Shown piece by piece: positions 9,721 to 18,610 of a stretch of 64,000 bases of DNA. Below the pieces are notes generated by a model, which made no database searches, was not told the DNA's origin, and was given only the letters and a program-made list of their open reading frames with translations. The position numbers and the translations under genes were made by a program. The DNA comes from Shewanella chilikensis. GTDB lineage: Bacteria > Pseudomonadota > Gammaproteobacteria > Enterobacterales > Shewanellaceae. Within the stretch, counting starts at the first letter, position 1. Every line of letters starts with the position of its first letter. Location: NCBI RefSeq assembly GCF_002836945.1, contig NZ_NIJM01000010.1, positions 35,175-99,174 of the forward strand, in the 5' to 3' direction.

Positions 9721-10142
9721 AATCTATCCTCGAAGGTTGGGCTGTTTGAAATGGAGATGGTGATCACTGCCAAGCCGTGGTGTTCATGAGCTTCCGGCAT
9801 GATGAATTTGCATTCTTCGGACTCTGCAAGGCCAAAGGCGCCTTTAAGCCAGTTGGGCCGAGCGGGGTCCCGTTGGTTAGAAAACAGGGATGAGCGGATC
9901 TCTCTGGTTAGGTTGATCAGCTCGCTGGTAGGTTGGGTAAAACCAGGTATCTTGATGCCGGCGACAATTTGCAAAGTGAGGTCTTCTTTGTATCCAGTTT
10001 GCATTCCCGGAACAGATGCTTTGCTTGTGTACGGTTGCAGGAATATGAATTTAGATTCACGCACCAATGACTGGGCATAAAAGCCTTCGCGCACAGTGGC
10101 ACCCGGCACCAACTGCAGCCGTTCAATAATGTCGTTGATCAT
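9717..10142 (-). CDS. Tail terminator (gpU-like)
   Basis: A 141-residue protein with the size and place of lambda gpU, which caps the finished tail tube and joins it to the head. It begins MINDIIERLQLVPGATVREG. This N-terminal helix, leading into a beta sheet with LTLQIVAGIKIP and AVITISISNSPTFEDRL at the C-terminus, is typical of the family fold. It overlaps the tail-tube start by four bases. No catalytic function is expected. Confidence 0.72.
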   Translation of the reverse strand: MINDIIERLQLVPGATVREGFYAQSLVRESKFIFLQPYTSKASVPGMQTGYKEDLTLQIVAGIKIPGFTQPTSELINLTREIRSSLFSNQRDPARPNWLKGAFGLAESEECKFIMPEAHEHHGLAVITISISNSPTFEDRL

Positions 10143-10150
10143 GGAATGTC

Positions 10151-10714
10151 CTAACGCTTGGCGTGATGCCGATACCGCTCACGCAAATGGCGGATAATGG
10201 GTGGCTCTATGTCATCCCTGATAACACCGAATGAACCGGCAACGCTGGGCCCGTATAGGGTTTTGCGGCCTTTAAGGCTGCGCCAGCGGTTATCACCTTT
10301 TTGGCGCGACACCATCAGCTCATTGCCATTGCGGCCAATAAAGGTAAACGCACCTCTGAACCATGTTGGTTTGTTGCGAATAGTGGCTATCGTTATGCCA
10401 TCAGGAACGGCGCTGCCGCCTCCTTTGCTGGTTCGGGTATTACGGCGGACAATGAATCGGTTTAAAGTGCTGGGGCGATAGCGCCCTGACACTCGCCCCT
10501 GCAGAGTTCGTTCGTTAAATGAAACTGACAAGTGGCGGGCAACGTAACTACGCTCGCGAAAGCCGTAACGCTTAAATACTTCGGTAACTGCAAGCTCTTC
10601 GCCAAAACGGGTGGCCTCTTTCACAGCCGCAGCGATAGCCGGTGCCTGGGCATTTCGTATTCGCTGCAACTCTCTGGCGACAGCGTTGAACCCCTCAGCT
10701 CGAATGCTGGCCAT
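10151..10714 (-). CDS. Minor tail/tail completion protein (gpZ-like)
   Basis: A basic 187-residue protein close in length to lambda gpZ (192) and at the same place, between the connector and gpU-like genes. The N-terminal helix (GFNAVARELQRIRNAQAPAIAAAVKEATRFGEE) and the following VARHLSVSFNERTLQGRVSGR match the pattern of tail-completion proteins that act before head-tail joining. The C-terminus is very basic (HLRERYRHHAKR). Its ATG overlaps the upstream gene's stop by one base. The call rests on order, size and pattern. Confidence 0.7.
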   Translation of the reverse strand: MASIRAEGFNAVARELQRIRNAQAPAIAAAVKEATRFGEELAVTEVFKRYGFRERSYVARHLSVSFNERTLQGRVSGRYRPSTLNRFIVRRNTRTSKGGGSAVPDGITIATIRNKPTWFRGAFTFIGRNGNELMVSRQKGDNRWRSLKGRKTLYGPSVAGSFGVIRDDIEPPIIRHLRERYRHHAKR

Positions 10715-11088
10715 TACAGTTCCAAATAAACATAAGTGACAGACACTGCGTCTATTGCCGAAAGCAGCGTCAGTTGCAGCTTGGTGCCATCGGCAACAAA
10801 ATCCCCAAGTGCATCAATGTCTCCAAGCTCAACAGTGTCGCCGGAGAAAACTTTGCCATCTTGCACCAGAAACTCGGCCTGCATAATTTTTTCAGGCATG
10901 TATTCATTGCCTGCTGATGCGGCAATCTCGCCTTTTGAGCCAGCAAGATTCACCAGCCTGACAACGGGTTCAGCGCCGTCGAAAGGCACAACCCGGCACC
11001 ATTGCCCCATGCGCTCAAACAGACGGCGAAACTTCGCCGCCTGTCTGTCTGCTCTACTCATGGAAAAGAGCTGATCAATGTCAGACAT
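10714..11088 (-). CDS. Head-tail connector protein (gpFII position)
   Basis: A 124-residue protein starting MSDIDQLFSMSRADRQAAKFRRLFERMGQW. A helical N-terminus is followed by a small beta domain (AEFLVQDGKVFSGDTVELGD). It sits between the decoration-like gene and the gpZ-like gene, where lambda has FII, the protein that caps the head and binds the tail. It overlaps the preceding gene by 8 bases and the following one by one. The function is inferred from position and fold pattern. Confidence 0.6.
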   Translation of the reverse strand: MSDIDQLFSMSRADRQAAKFRRLFERMGQWCRVVPFDGAEPVVRLVNLAGSKGEIAASAGNEYMPEKIMQAEFLVQDGKVFSGDTVELGDIDALGDFVADGTKLQLTLLSAIDAVSVTYVYLEL

Positions 11089-11404
11089 TGATCTTCACTT
11101 CAACAGAAAGCGCGCCGTTACCGGCAGCAGCCCAGGCTTTACCTGCCGGGGTGTTATCGGTGGCTGTGGTAGTGATCACCTTGGCAGCTGCATCCCAATA
11201 CACTTGATCACCTTGGCCGATATCGTCAGCCTGGGCTTTGGCGAGTTCAAACACGCCTTCTGGGATAAAAGTGCCAGGTGTATTTGCCGGAACGTTTGCC
11301 AAGGCAACGGCAAGCATTGCGCCAATCAGCACAGGAGTACCACTCACAACCGCCACGGTTGGAGCGAGAGTAATGGTGGTGCCATCTTGAATAAGGTTTT
11401 TCAT
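11081..11404 (-). CDS. DUF2190-type head decoration/stabilisation protein
   Basis: A 107-residue protein with the DUF2190 pattern: an early ITLAPTVAVVSGTPVLIG segment, a central VFELAKAQADDIGQGDQVYWD motif and a short beta C-terminus. Members are small phage head proteins encoded right after the major capsid protein and probably decorate or stabilise the shell. It is separated from the capsid gene by a hairpin. Confidence 0.85.
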   Translation of the reverse strand: MKNLIQDGTTITLAPTVAVVSGTPVLIGAMLAVALANVPANTPGTFIPEGVFELAKAQADDIGQGDQVYWDAAAKVITTTATDNTPAGKAWAAAGNGALSVEVKINV

Positions 11405-11435
11405 TGGGCTGTCCTTTTAGATTTCGGATATAAAG

Positions 11436-11455
11436 AAGCCGCCCGAAGGCGGCTT
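11436..11455 (-). terminator. Hairpin after the capsid gene
   Basis: AAGCCGCC-CGAA-GGCGGCTT is a perfect 8-bp stem with a stable tetraloop, followed on the minus strand by CTTTAT. It lies in the 67-base gap between the capsid fusion gene and the decoration gene. The T-run is weak, so it may act as a partial terminator or as an mRNA 3'-end stabiliser. Confidence 0.6.
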
Positions 11456-11471
11456 AAACCAGAAGTGAATG

Positions 11472-13544
11472 TTACTGGCCTGAAGACTTGTACAGGCCGC
11501 GATGGTCACGGGCTGCAACACCAGCATCGATACGCACTTTGGTGGCGATACCATCAATGTTAAAGCCCTGCTGCTGCTCAATATAAGGTTTGTCGATACC
11601 ATCCAGGTAGGCAACCTCGATAGTGTCACGCCCCTGACCTGCGGCCATGTACCACTGGGCAGCACTGTGGTCGTCCAGACGCGGCTCACCAATCACCTCG
11701 GCCATATCCTTCACAGGGTTGGCCACGCCGGAGTTGGCATCGGAGCCCTTAACTGAGGTTGACTTGATGATCTGGTTGAATGTGTCCTCAAGCGCCACCG
11801 GACAGAGCACAAACTCAGGGCGGATATTAAGGTTGCGACCACCAGATTTTTGCAGGCGCATGGCTTTGCGGCCTGCCGCCAGGGCTTCGACCGAGGGCGC
11901 GCCACTGCCCAGGTTGCCGTGGTCGGCGTGGAAAAGCGCCTTGCCATCGCCCATCTTGGCGTTGCTGGTCAGCACGGCCCAGAACAGGTCGCCGATGGTG
12001 CCTTTGGCCGCAGCCCCCATCATCATCGGGATGTGGGTCAGCATGTCCATGTCATCGTTAACGATGGCCTGGCGGGTGATGGAAAAAATCTCACCATAGG
12101 TGGCCAGCGCGATGCTCTGACCATGGTCACTGGTGGTGATGTGTTTGTACTCGGCACCTTCGCGCACCTGGCGTAGGCTGCCAAATTCATTGAGACCAAT
12201 GCGGCGCGCCACTTTAAAATCGCCAAGCTGCCCCTTGTAGGCGATACGCTCAAAGGCTTCTTCGGCTTGATCCCAACCAAGCAGCACCGACTTATTGGCA
12301 ACATCCAGCAAAATGTTGCCAAAGTCACTGGATGAGTGAGTAAAGGACAAACCCACCATGGTCATTTTGTCTAATCCAGCCACGCTGATGCCACGGTCAG
12401 TCAAAGAGGCGCGAGCCAGATCCAACAGGTCATAGCTGGTATAAGGGTTGTCTTTCTCCCGAGCTTCGTGACCGGCGCTTGCCATCAACTTGGCGCGAAT
12501 GGAATCACCCACAATATTGCCGTTGCCAGCATGGATGATCACACTGCGTGGCTGGGCTGCTGCAGGGGTAGTATTCTCACCGAGTTTAGCCAGGATCTTG
12601 TCCTTAGCTTTTTCAGCGGTCATTTCAACGTCAGCAATACACTCGTTTTTCAGCTCGGCAAACTGAGGCCAACTGGCAAACAAGGTGTTCAGCCCATCAA
12701 CCCGGGTGCGGTTCAGCTCAGCAGCGGCAGCATTGATCTGCTCTTGCGTTGGCTGTGCCGATGGCGCTGGCGATGGAGCCGGCTGGTTAACAGGTGCAGG
12801 AGTTGGAACATTCTGCGGGTTAGCACTATTGGCCTGCGGTGCCAGCAGGATTTGAAGAGCTTTAGGCATATTGGCGTAATCCTTCATTCGATTGGATTGG
12901 AGTGATGCCGCCATTGCGAGCGGCTCGGTAAGCGTGTCAGCAAAACCCTTTTCAACCGCCTCGCGGCCGGTGAGCCAGGTTTCTTCTGCCAGCAGGGCGT
13001 GCAGTTGTTCATCGGTCATGCCGGTCTTGTCTCGGTAGGCACCAACCAGATTGCCTTCTACCTTGTCGAGCAGATCGGCATATTTGCGCATATCATCGGC
13101 GTCCCCCATGGTGCCACCCCATGGCTTGTGAACCATCATCATGGCATTCTCTGGCATGACTACCTCATCAAACGCCATGGCGATAACCGAAGCCATGGAA
13201 GCTGCCAGCCCATCGATGTGGGCTACTTTATGCGCAGGGTAATTTTTGAGGATGTTGTAAATAGCCATCCCTTCGAACACATCACCGCCAGGGCTGTGGA
13301 TGCGTGCATTAAGCTGAGTAATTTTCCCAAGGTCTTTAAGATCTCGGGCAAACTGTTTGGCGGTTATGCCCCAACCGCCGATTTCATCGTAAATCATCAA
13401 CTCGGCTTCACCGTTGGCGGCGGCTTTGAGGCTATACCAGCTTTTATCAGGCTTATTGGTCGGTGTCAGTGCGCCTTGCGGCGCGATCAGCGCGGCGCTG
13501 GTTAGCGCGGTCGCGCACGCTGCCGCTAGATGAGTTCGTTTCAT
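11472..13544 (-). CDS. ClpP-like prohead protease fused to major capsid protein
   Basis: This 690-residue polyprotein contains two head functions. Residues about 35-220 are a ClpP-type serine protease: NARIHSPGGDVFEGMAIYN, the nucleophile region DGLAASMASVIAMA and the histidine region MMMVHKPWGG. A Pro/Ala/Gln-rich linker with predicted scaffold character spans about 240-330. Residues about 360-690 are a Mu-type major head protein (SFTHSSSDFGNILLDVANK; KALFHADHGNLGSG). The protease presumably cuts itself from the capsid during prohead maturation. The start overlaps the portal gene by 92 bases, and the N-terminal residues look signal-like (AAACATALTSAALIA), so a later start is possible. Confidence 0.92.
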   Translation of the reverse strand: MKRTHLAAACATALTSAALIAPQGALTPTNKPDKSWYSLKAAANGEAELMIYDEIGGWGITAKQFARDLKDLGKITQLNARIHSPGGDVFEGMAIYNILKNYPAHKVAHIDGLAASMASVIAMAFDEVVMPENAMMMVHKPWGGTMGDADDMRKYADLLDKVEGNLVGAYRDKTGMTDEQLHALLAEETWLTGREAVEKGFADTLTEPLAMAASLQSNRMKDYANMPKALQILLAPQANSANPQNVPTPAPVNQPAPSPAPSAQPTQEQINAAAAELNRTRVDGLNTLFASWPQFAELKNECIADVEMTAEKAKDKILAKLGENTTPAAAQPRSVIIHAGNGNIVGDSIRAKLMASAGHEAREKDNPYTSYDLLDLARASLTDRGISVAGLDKMTMVGLSFTHSSSDFGNILLDVANKSVLLGWDQAEEAFERIAYKGQLGDFKVARRIGLNEFGSLRQVREGAEYKHITTSDHGQSIALATYGEIFSITRQAIVNDDMDMLTHIPMMMGAAAKGTIGDLFWAVLTSNAKMGDGKALFHADHGNLGSGAPSVEALAAGRKAMRLQKSGGRNLNIRPEFVLCPVALEDTFNQIIKSTSVKGSDANSGVANPVKDMAEVIGEPRLDDHSAAQWYMAAGQGRDTIEVAYLDGIDKPYIEQQQGFNIDGIATKVRIDAGVAARDHRGLYKSSGQ

Positions 13545-15024
13545 TTTTAGCTCCGTTGGTTTCTGGGTCTGGATCGTTGGCGGTCAACATGCCGTTATCG
13601 CGGTTGTATTCAACTTCTCGGCGGCGCTGACGCTTCACTTCTGCAGGGTTGCGGCCTCGCGCCCTAGCCCACTCGGCCTCTGTCGCAGCATTGCCCGCGA
13701 TCATCATTTCCCAGCCCTCGGCCTCTTTGCGCGGGTCAATCCACGGCATTGTGGGGCCGTAGTACTGGGCATCAAATAACGTGCGAATATCCAGCTCCCT
13801 AGGCAGCTTTAACGGATCAACTTTGTTAAGTTGCTCGGCGACAAGCCATTGGCGATAAACAGGCCGTGACCAGCCGGCGCAAAACCACTGTTGCAAGATG
13901 CGGTTTGATTCATCCTGCTCAACCAATTCTTGGCGCTGGCTTGAGTAACTACCGGCATATTCGCGGGCGATGCTTGAGTAGCTGGTACGTGTTCCGGCCG
14001 CAGCTGCACGCAACTGGCCATTTCTGAAGTCCACCATGTGGACATTGGGGCGATTGCTCTCAATCATGCCGACATCCTCGCCGGGTGCGAGGTCGTCAAA
14101 GGTCATGCCGGGGGCAATCGGGATTTCCCGGCTGCCTCCGTTATTACCAGAGCCGGTGTACATATCGGGGTTGCCGCGCTTGATGTAAAACGCCAGCGCC
14201 GCAGCAATCCGCGCCGCTACCCGTTCGGATTCTTCGTAGTCCTTGATATCGGCCAGACGGGTGAGAATGCCGTGAAACACACTCACACCGCGCAACTGAT
14301 GCAGGCGCTTGAGCTGGGCCAAGTGCATCATGGCCTTGGCAGGGATCTGTTTGGTAACGTGCTTGAACCCCATTACATCAGCGGGGTGCTGCTTGAGTAC
14401 GTTGTATGCAGTGACCTGGCCCCAGTCGTTCACGGTTAGCCCTTGGCGGATCTTCTTTGCCGTATCGTTGAGCTCATAGGGAACAAAGTCAGGCTCAAGA
14501 GCTTCGATAGAGTAAGGGGTGCCCTGTGGATTGGGGTGAATAAGGCTAGGGATTTTGCCAACCACATGCTGGCCGAAACATTCACCATCACGCAGCGCAG
14601 TGCGAAGCACCAAACGCTCAAGCTCTGGACGGGTGTAGCGCCCTGTTACATCAGGCTTAAGACTCCAGGCAGCAAAGCGGCGCGCCAGTTCTTCGGCAAA
14701 GTCGCCGAGTATATTGCCCGCCATGTCTTTTGGCTGCGGCTCCACCACAATGCCATTGGCGCCGACCACCCTCTCTTCCAGCCGGTCGAGAATGCCGATA
14801 CTGAGATCGTGGTTTTCATCCAGCCAGCGTGCTTGCTCTCGCAAGTTTTTGCCGGCGGCGAATACAGCCTGGTTTGCACCTCGGCCTTCACGCTTGCCCT
14901 TATGAGTGCGGCTTGGGCTAGCGGCTTCATACGCCCTGATATTCTGGTATTGCAGTGTGGAAACAGCACGTTTTAGCGCCCACGCGGGCGAGACTGTGAC
15001 AATGATGTCATTGAGCCAACTCAT
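13453..15024 (-). CDS. Phage portal protein (lambda gpB family)
   Basis: A 523-residue portal. The N-terminal GRGANQAVFAAGKNLREQARWLDENHDLSIGILDRLEERVVG matches the lambda-family portal start, with GSSGV-type membrane-free helices and IPAKAMMHLAQLKRLHQLRGVSVFHGIL in the centre. It forms the dodecameric ring at one head vertex through which DNA enters and leaves. The C-terminus is highly basic and Arg-rich (residues about 500-523) and overlaps the protease-capsid gene. A gpW gene and terminase lie upstream, as in lambda. Confidence 0.93.
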   Translation of the reverse strand: MSWLNDIIVTVSPAWALKRAVSTLQYQNIRAYEAASPSRTHKGKREGRGANQAVFAAGKNLREQARWLDENHDLSIGILDRLEERVVGANGIVVEPQPKDMAGNILGDFAEELARRFAAWSLKPDVTGRYTRPELERLVLRTALRDGECFGQHVVGKIPSLIHPNPQGTPYSIEALEPDFVPYELNDTAKKIRQGLTVNDWGQVTAYNVLKQHPADVMGFKHVTKQIPAKAMMHLAQLKRLHQLRGVSVFHGILTRLADIKDYEESERVAARIAAALAFYIKRGNPDMYTGSGNNGGSREIPIAPGMTFDDLAPGEDVGMIESNRPNVHMVDFRNGQLRAAAAGTRTSYSSIAREYAGSYSSQRQELVEQDESNRILQQWFCAGWSRPVYRQWLVAEQLNKVDPLKLPRELDIRTLFDAQYYGPTMPWIDPRKEAEGWEMMIAGNAATEAEWARARGRNPAEVKRQRRREVEYNRDNGMLTANDPDPETNGAKNETNSSSGSVRDRANQRRADRAARRTDTDQ

Positions 15025-15048
15025 GAATGCCCTCGGGTTTGTGTTGAT

Positions 15049-15255
15049 TTAATTGAAAGTGGCCAGGCTGGCACCACCACGTTGGCGCCCTATGGATGCC
15101 AACCGCCGTTCCCATTCCTGACGGCCTTTGCGAATGGACTCCAGATCTTCCATTGCCATCTGCTTGCCGTTGATAGTGGTGGACTTGCCATCCAACACAT
15201 CAATTTCAGCCTGCAGATAAACGGCAATCATTTTCTCGATTTGCTCTTTGTTCAC
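15049..15255 (-). CDS. Head-tail joining protein gpW
   Basis: A 68-residue helical protein with the length and pattern of lambda gpW (LDGKSTTINGKQMAMEDLESIRKGRQEWERRL). gpW enters the portal channel and allows the connector to attach. It overlaps the large terminase stop by four bases and precedes the portal, the same gene order as A-W-B in lambda. Confidence 0.85.
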   Translation of the reverse strand: MNKEQIEKMIAVYLQAEIDVLDGKSTTINGKQMAMEDLESIRKGRQEWERRLASIGRQRGGASLATFN

Positions 15256-17231
15256 AGCCAGCCTCCACCGGACGTTTTCAGCCAGCCATTGCTCTCGCTG
15301 GATTTTGTTTTTTGGGGTTTGGGTTTTGGTTGGGTATGCTCAGGCTCAGGTTCACTTTCCTGACTTACGGCCTGCAGGCTTAGCTTTTCGAGATCTATGC
15401 CGAAACGCTCAATGGCGATATAGAGCGCGGCCAGGGCATACACAAAGCAGTCCAGCGCTTCATTACGGCGATTCCCGTTGTCCCAGCGATAAACTATCTT
15501 GCCGTCCCTACGCTGAGGGATCTTGCGTTCTGATGTCAGTTGCTGCAGCTCGGTTTCATCGCAGATACTGTCATCCATTGGTAGGTGGATGGCATTTGCC
15601 TTCGGAACAGATGGATCAGGCTGGATTAACAAGTGAGACATCAGCTGTTCTTTGGCACCATCGGTACCAATTTCAGTTAGGTAAACTCCTTTGCGATTTC
15701 GCTTGCGAGGGAAATTGGCAATAGGCTTGCCATAGGTTTTTGCACCAAAGATAGGGATAACCCTTTGGATACCCATACGCTTTGACATTGAGACAACTGT
15801 ATCGTGGTAGTGACCACCGGTATCCCAACAAATAATCCCGATGTTCAAAATGATTCCATCGGCACGGGTATAAGTTCTATTTAACCTATCTTCAACCCTG
15901 CCCAGTAGTTCATTGTCATCAGGACGGCCGTGAAGAATGAATCGATCAATCAACCACTTTTCTTTGTTGGCTCCCCAGCCCCAAATTCTGCCTTCATAGC
16001 GATTGTCTTGAGTATCAACACCTGCTGTGAGATAAACGACACGCTGCGGCATCTTGCCATCCGGATACATTTCCCGGCGGCGAAGAAGATCTTCCCATTC
16101 CAGCTTTTCGCCGGTGTCATCATCCCAGGGTTGGCCTAGCTTGGTATTGACGAATGTTTGCAGCTTTTCTTTGTCGTCCTTGGCCTTGTAGAAGTCGGTC
16201 ACCAACTTTCGCCAACTTGAAAGGGGGTTGTAGGCCGACCAAATGTAGATAGCTATGTTTTCAGGGGTGGCTATCTCGCGGCCTTCGCTGTCGAAGAACG
16301 CCAGAAAATCTCTAGTCCAGATGCCTGTTTTTTCGCAAATCCACTTGGCATCAGGGTGTTCCTGCATGGCCGTGAGGCATTTGTTTTCGATTACGCAGGC
16401 GCAGTGTTCACACAGGTAATAGGCGGTTTTGGGGTCGTCCCCATGCCACTTGATACCAAAGGGCTCGTCTTTGCCACCCCACTTAAGCCGCTGTAACTCA
16501 CCGCAATGAGGACACGGCAAATAGAAATGAAAATGGTGAGGGCTTTCGCTGCAGGCCTTCTCCATTTGACAGCGGCCAAGTATCTTTGGCGTTGAACCAC
16601 GGATAGACTTTGGAAACACCGACAACTCAACTCGAGTATCACCAAGCCCGGTAGCGTTGCCTTCATGCTCAATGGATTCATCGAAGCCGGCCAACTCATC
16701 GTAAATCACATCATCGGTTGATATTTCACGATAGTTGGCAGCAGCCGTGCCACCTCGAACCATCAAGGTTTTGCCGTTGGAAAACATCTTATCTTCCAAC
16801 GTGCTGTCTTTATGCTTCTTCCCCAGCCATGGCGCAAGAGCGCGCCATACTGGAATGTCCCGGATAGCCGTTTCAACGTGCTTCTTCATAAAGCTGACGG
16901 CTTGCTTATCGCGGGGCTGATAGATAAGCACATTGCGCTTTTTGTGCTCTATCTTATAGCTGGCATTGGCCATCAGCATTTTGGTGTAACCAACCCGCGC
17001 CGACTTCATCACATTCAGAGTGGTGATCAGGTCGTTACCCATGGCATTGAGAATGCCAACCTGGAACGGCAGACTCTTCCACTTACCCTCTGAGTAACTG
17101 GACTCAGACGACATATAAAAATGCTCATCGGCGTACTCAGCGCATGTCATCCTTGGCGGGCGCCACATGGCTTTGAGTCCAGCAGTAACCGCAGCTTTCA
17201 GATTGTTAATCTGTGCTGCGGAGATATTCAT
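15252..17231 (-). CDS. Terminase large subunit (GpA family)
   Basis: A 659-residue packaging motor. The N-terminal RPPRMTCAEYADEHF is typical of GpA. A variant Walker A lies in KSARVGYTKM (about 77-86) and Walker B is VIYDELAGFD (about 175-184). Two Cys pairs (CPHCGE, CEHCAC) form a zinc-binding insert. The C-terminal nuclease domain starts at TAGVDTQDNR and includes WDTGGHYHDT. It cuts concatemeric DNA at cos and translocates it into proheads. It overlaps the small subunit gene by 26 bases. The final 45 residues are a Pro/Lys/Glu-rich tail, presumably the portal-binding end. Confidence 0.95.
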   Translation of the reverse strand: MNISAAQINNLKAAVTAGLKAMWRPPRMTCAEYADEHFYMSSESSYSEGKWKSLPFQVGILNAMGNDLITTLNVMKSARVGYTKMLMANASYKIEHKKRNVLIYQPRDKQAVSFMKKHVETAIRDIPVWRALAPWLGKKHKDSTLEDKMFSNGKTLMVRGGTAAANYREISTDDVIYDELAGFDESIEHEGNATGLGDTRVELSVFPKSIRGSTPKILGRCQMEKACSESPHHFHFYLPCPHCGELQRLKWGGKDEPFGIKWHGDDPKTAYYLCEHCACVIENKCLTAMQEHPDAKWICEKTGIWTRDFLAFFDSEGREIATPENIAIYIWSAYNPLSSWRKLVTDFYKAKDDKEKLQTFVNTKLGQPWDDDTGEKLEWEDLLRRREMYPDGKMPQRVVYLTAGVDTQDNRYEGRIWGWGANKEKWLIDRFILHGRPDDNELLGRVEDRLNRTYTRADGIILNIGIICWDTGGHYHDTVVSMSKRMGIQRVIPIFGAKTYGKPIANFPRKRNRKGVYLTEIGTDGAKEQLMSHLLIQPDPSVPKANAIHLPMDDSICDETELQQLTSERKIPQRRDGKIVYRWDNGNRRNEALDCFVYALAALYIAIERFGIDLEKLSLQAVSQESEPEPEHTQPKPKPQKTKSSESNGWLKTSGGGWL

Positions 17232-17739
17232 CCAGATAATCCTCTATACGTTCCCCGATGCCTGACGCGATATTGCCCGCCTTGATGATTTCGGCGCGCA
17301 TGGTTTCCAGTTGGTGTTCGTCGGTGTCGGGGTGTTGCCTTTTGACAGTGAGCGGTGCCTGGTCGAGGATTGGACCAATTTGCACCGCTATTTTGTTAAG
17401 AAGGAAAGTGGCGAAACCAACCTCTACCACTAACTTTCGGTCCTTTTCGTTTTTAAGTTCTTGCCCGTCTGCCTGGGCCTTGGTCAGACGCCAGCGCTCA
17501 AAGTCGAGGTTTGGCTTTTCGGGATCATCCTCTGGTACTGATGCAGCAAACTTTCGCTCGGCATGGCCTACTCTGTTGGCCACTACATCGGCCACGGAAT
17601 ATAAACTCTGACGGCCGTGCTTTTTGGTAACAGGAACTCCCCACTTATCGAATGCCGTGGTACTTATGCCCAGACTCTTGCACAGATCGGTTTTGTTCAG
17701 AAGAACGGCAGCGTCCTCCTGAGGTTTTATTCTGGCCAT
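17206..17739 (-). CDS. Terminase small subunit (Nu1-like, DUF1441)
   Basis: This 177-residue protein has an N-terminal winged helix-turn-helix (LNKTDLCKSLGISTTAFDKWGVPVTKKHGRQSLYSVADV) as in lambda Nu1, which binds cos. Charged helices follow (DFERWRLTKAQADGQELKNEKDRKLV) and contact the large subunit. Its ATG overlaps the holin stop in a TAATG junction. Unlike lambda, there is no space for a cos region just upstream of this gene. Confidence 0.9.
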   Translation of the reverse strand: MARIKPQEDAAVLLNKTDLCKSLGISTTAFDKWGVPVTKKHGRQSLYSVADVVANRVGHAERKFAASVPEDDPEKPNLDFERWRLTKAQADGQELKNEKDRKLVVEVGFATFLLNKIAVQIGPILDQAPLTVKRQHPDTDEHQLETMRAEIIKAGNIASGIGERIEDYLDEYLRSTD

Positions 17740-17993
17740 TAACTGCCATCCAGTTTTTCCAGTTGTGCATTGAGCAGCTTTGTTTCCAAAGAGTGGCGCT
17801 CCGCATCCCGGCGATCACGCCTGAATTGATAGAGCCAATTCACAGCCCAGGTAAAAAGTGCCAGCACTATACCCAGCAACACGGCAATATCGTTCAGCGT
17901 TAATGCGCCACCAATTGCACTGAGTAGCGATGACAGATAGCTGGCAATGCTGAATCCCTTTTGTGTAGCAGCATCACTGTTTATCAGACTCAT
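17739..17993 (-). CDS. Phage holin (class II / HP1-like)
   Basis: Start placed at 17993 because AGGAGA stands 8-9 bases upstream; a longer frame reaches 18,038. The 84-residue product has two hydrophobic segments (YLSSLLSAIGGAL and DIAVLLGIVLALFTWAVNWLYQF) and a strongly charged C-terminal tail (RRDRRDAERHSLETK). The LTLNDIAVLLGIVLALFTWAVNW pattern is that of small phage holins and pinholins. With a SAR-type endolysin upstream, a pinholin mechanism (membrane depolarisation that releases the endolysin) is likely but inferred. Confidence 0.85.
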   Translation of the reverse strand: MSLINSDAATQKGFSIASYLSSLLSAIGGALTLNDIAVLLGIVLALFTWAVNWLYQFRRDRRDAERHSLETKLLNAQLEKLDGS

Positions 17994-18261
17994 TGGCTTT
18001 CTCCTGTCGCCAGTTATGTAATGCCTGCCAATCCACATTGCAGCGAATCAGGGAAGCGATAAGCTTGTTGGAGTAGTTATAGAGATCGGGGTTGATTCGC
18101 CCCTGATAAACCGGGATTTCGCAGCTGCTCATCAGGGATTCCGGTGGCAGTACATACACTGTCTCTGTGACCGTTACCGTTCGCACAATAGGAGGTGTGC
18201 CAGAGCAGCCGGTTAAGCTGAGCAGGAACAGCAGTGACAGCCCAAGAAAGCGCTTCTTCAT
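17974..18261 (-). CDS. Rz1-like outer-membrane spanin lipoprotein
   Basis: Start at 18261 has GAGGA about 8 bases before it. The product begins MKKRFLGLSLLFLLSLTGC, a lipoprotein signal with lipobox LTGC, followed by a short polypeptide with proline pairs (GTPPIVR, VLPPES). Most of the gene lies inside Rz in another frame, and its end overlaps the holin start by 20 bases. With Rz it should form the spanin bridge that fuses inner and outer membranes at the last step of lysis. At about 95 residues it is longer than lambda Rz1. Confidence 0.85.
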   Translation of the reverse strand: MKKRFLGLSLLFLLSLTGCSGTPPIVRTVTVTETVYVLPPESLMSSCEIPVYQGRINPDLYNYSNKLIASLIRCNVDWQALHNWRQEKANESDKQ

Positions 18262-18610
18262 CTTCTGGATCCTCGAGTAGTTCTTTTGTCGCCTGTTCAA
18301 CTGCTTCAGCATCAGCCGCAGACGCTAAGCGACTTCGCTCCCGTTCACCAAGCAACCGCGCCAGTTGGTTGGCATTGCGCCTGAGATCTGCTTTATCTTT
18401 CTCAGCCAGTAACAGGCTGGCCGTGACCGAATCCAGATCAGTCTGCAATATGATTTGCTTTGATTCGGCTTTCTCGATGTTGCCATTGAGTGTGGCGACT
18501 TCAGCTTTCGAGAAGGACAACGCCACGCCAAGCCCAACGCAGGCTAGGATCAAAACGCCAATCACGTAGAGTTGCGCGCTGCCAACTCCGCCTTTCAGTA
18601 ATTTCAACAT
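18077..18610 (-). CDS. Rz-like inner-membrane spanin
   Basis: A 177-residue protein with an N-terminal membrane anchor (LYVIGVLILACVGLGVALSF, residues 14-33) and a long periplasmic coiled coil (VATLNGNIEKAESKQ through RNANQLARLLGERERSRL). This is the i-spanin design. It overlaps the endolysin gene by 110 bases upstream and contains the start of Rz1 downstream in a different frame. Acts with Rz1 in outer-membrane disruption. Confidence 0.88.
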   Translation of the reverse strand: MLKLLKGGVGSAQLYVIGVLILACVGLGVALSFSKAEVATLNGNIEKAESKQIILQTDLDSVTASLLLAEKDKADLRRNANQLARLLGERERSRLASAADAEAVEQATKELLEDPEDEEALSWAVTAVPAQLNRLLWHTSYCANGNGHRDSVCTATGIPDEQLRNPGLSGANQPRSL

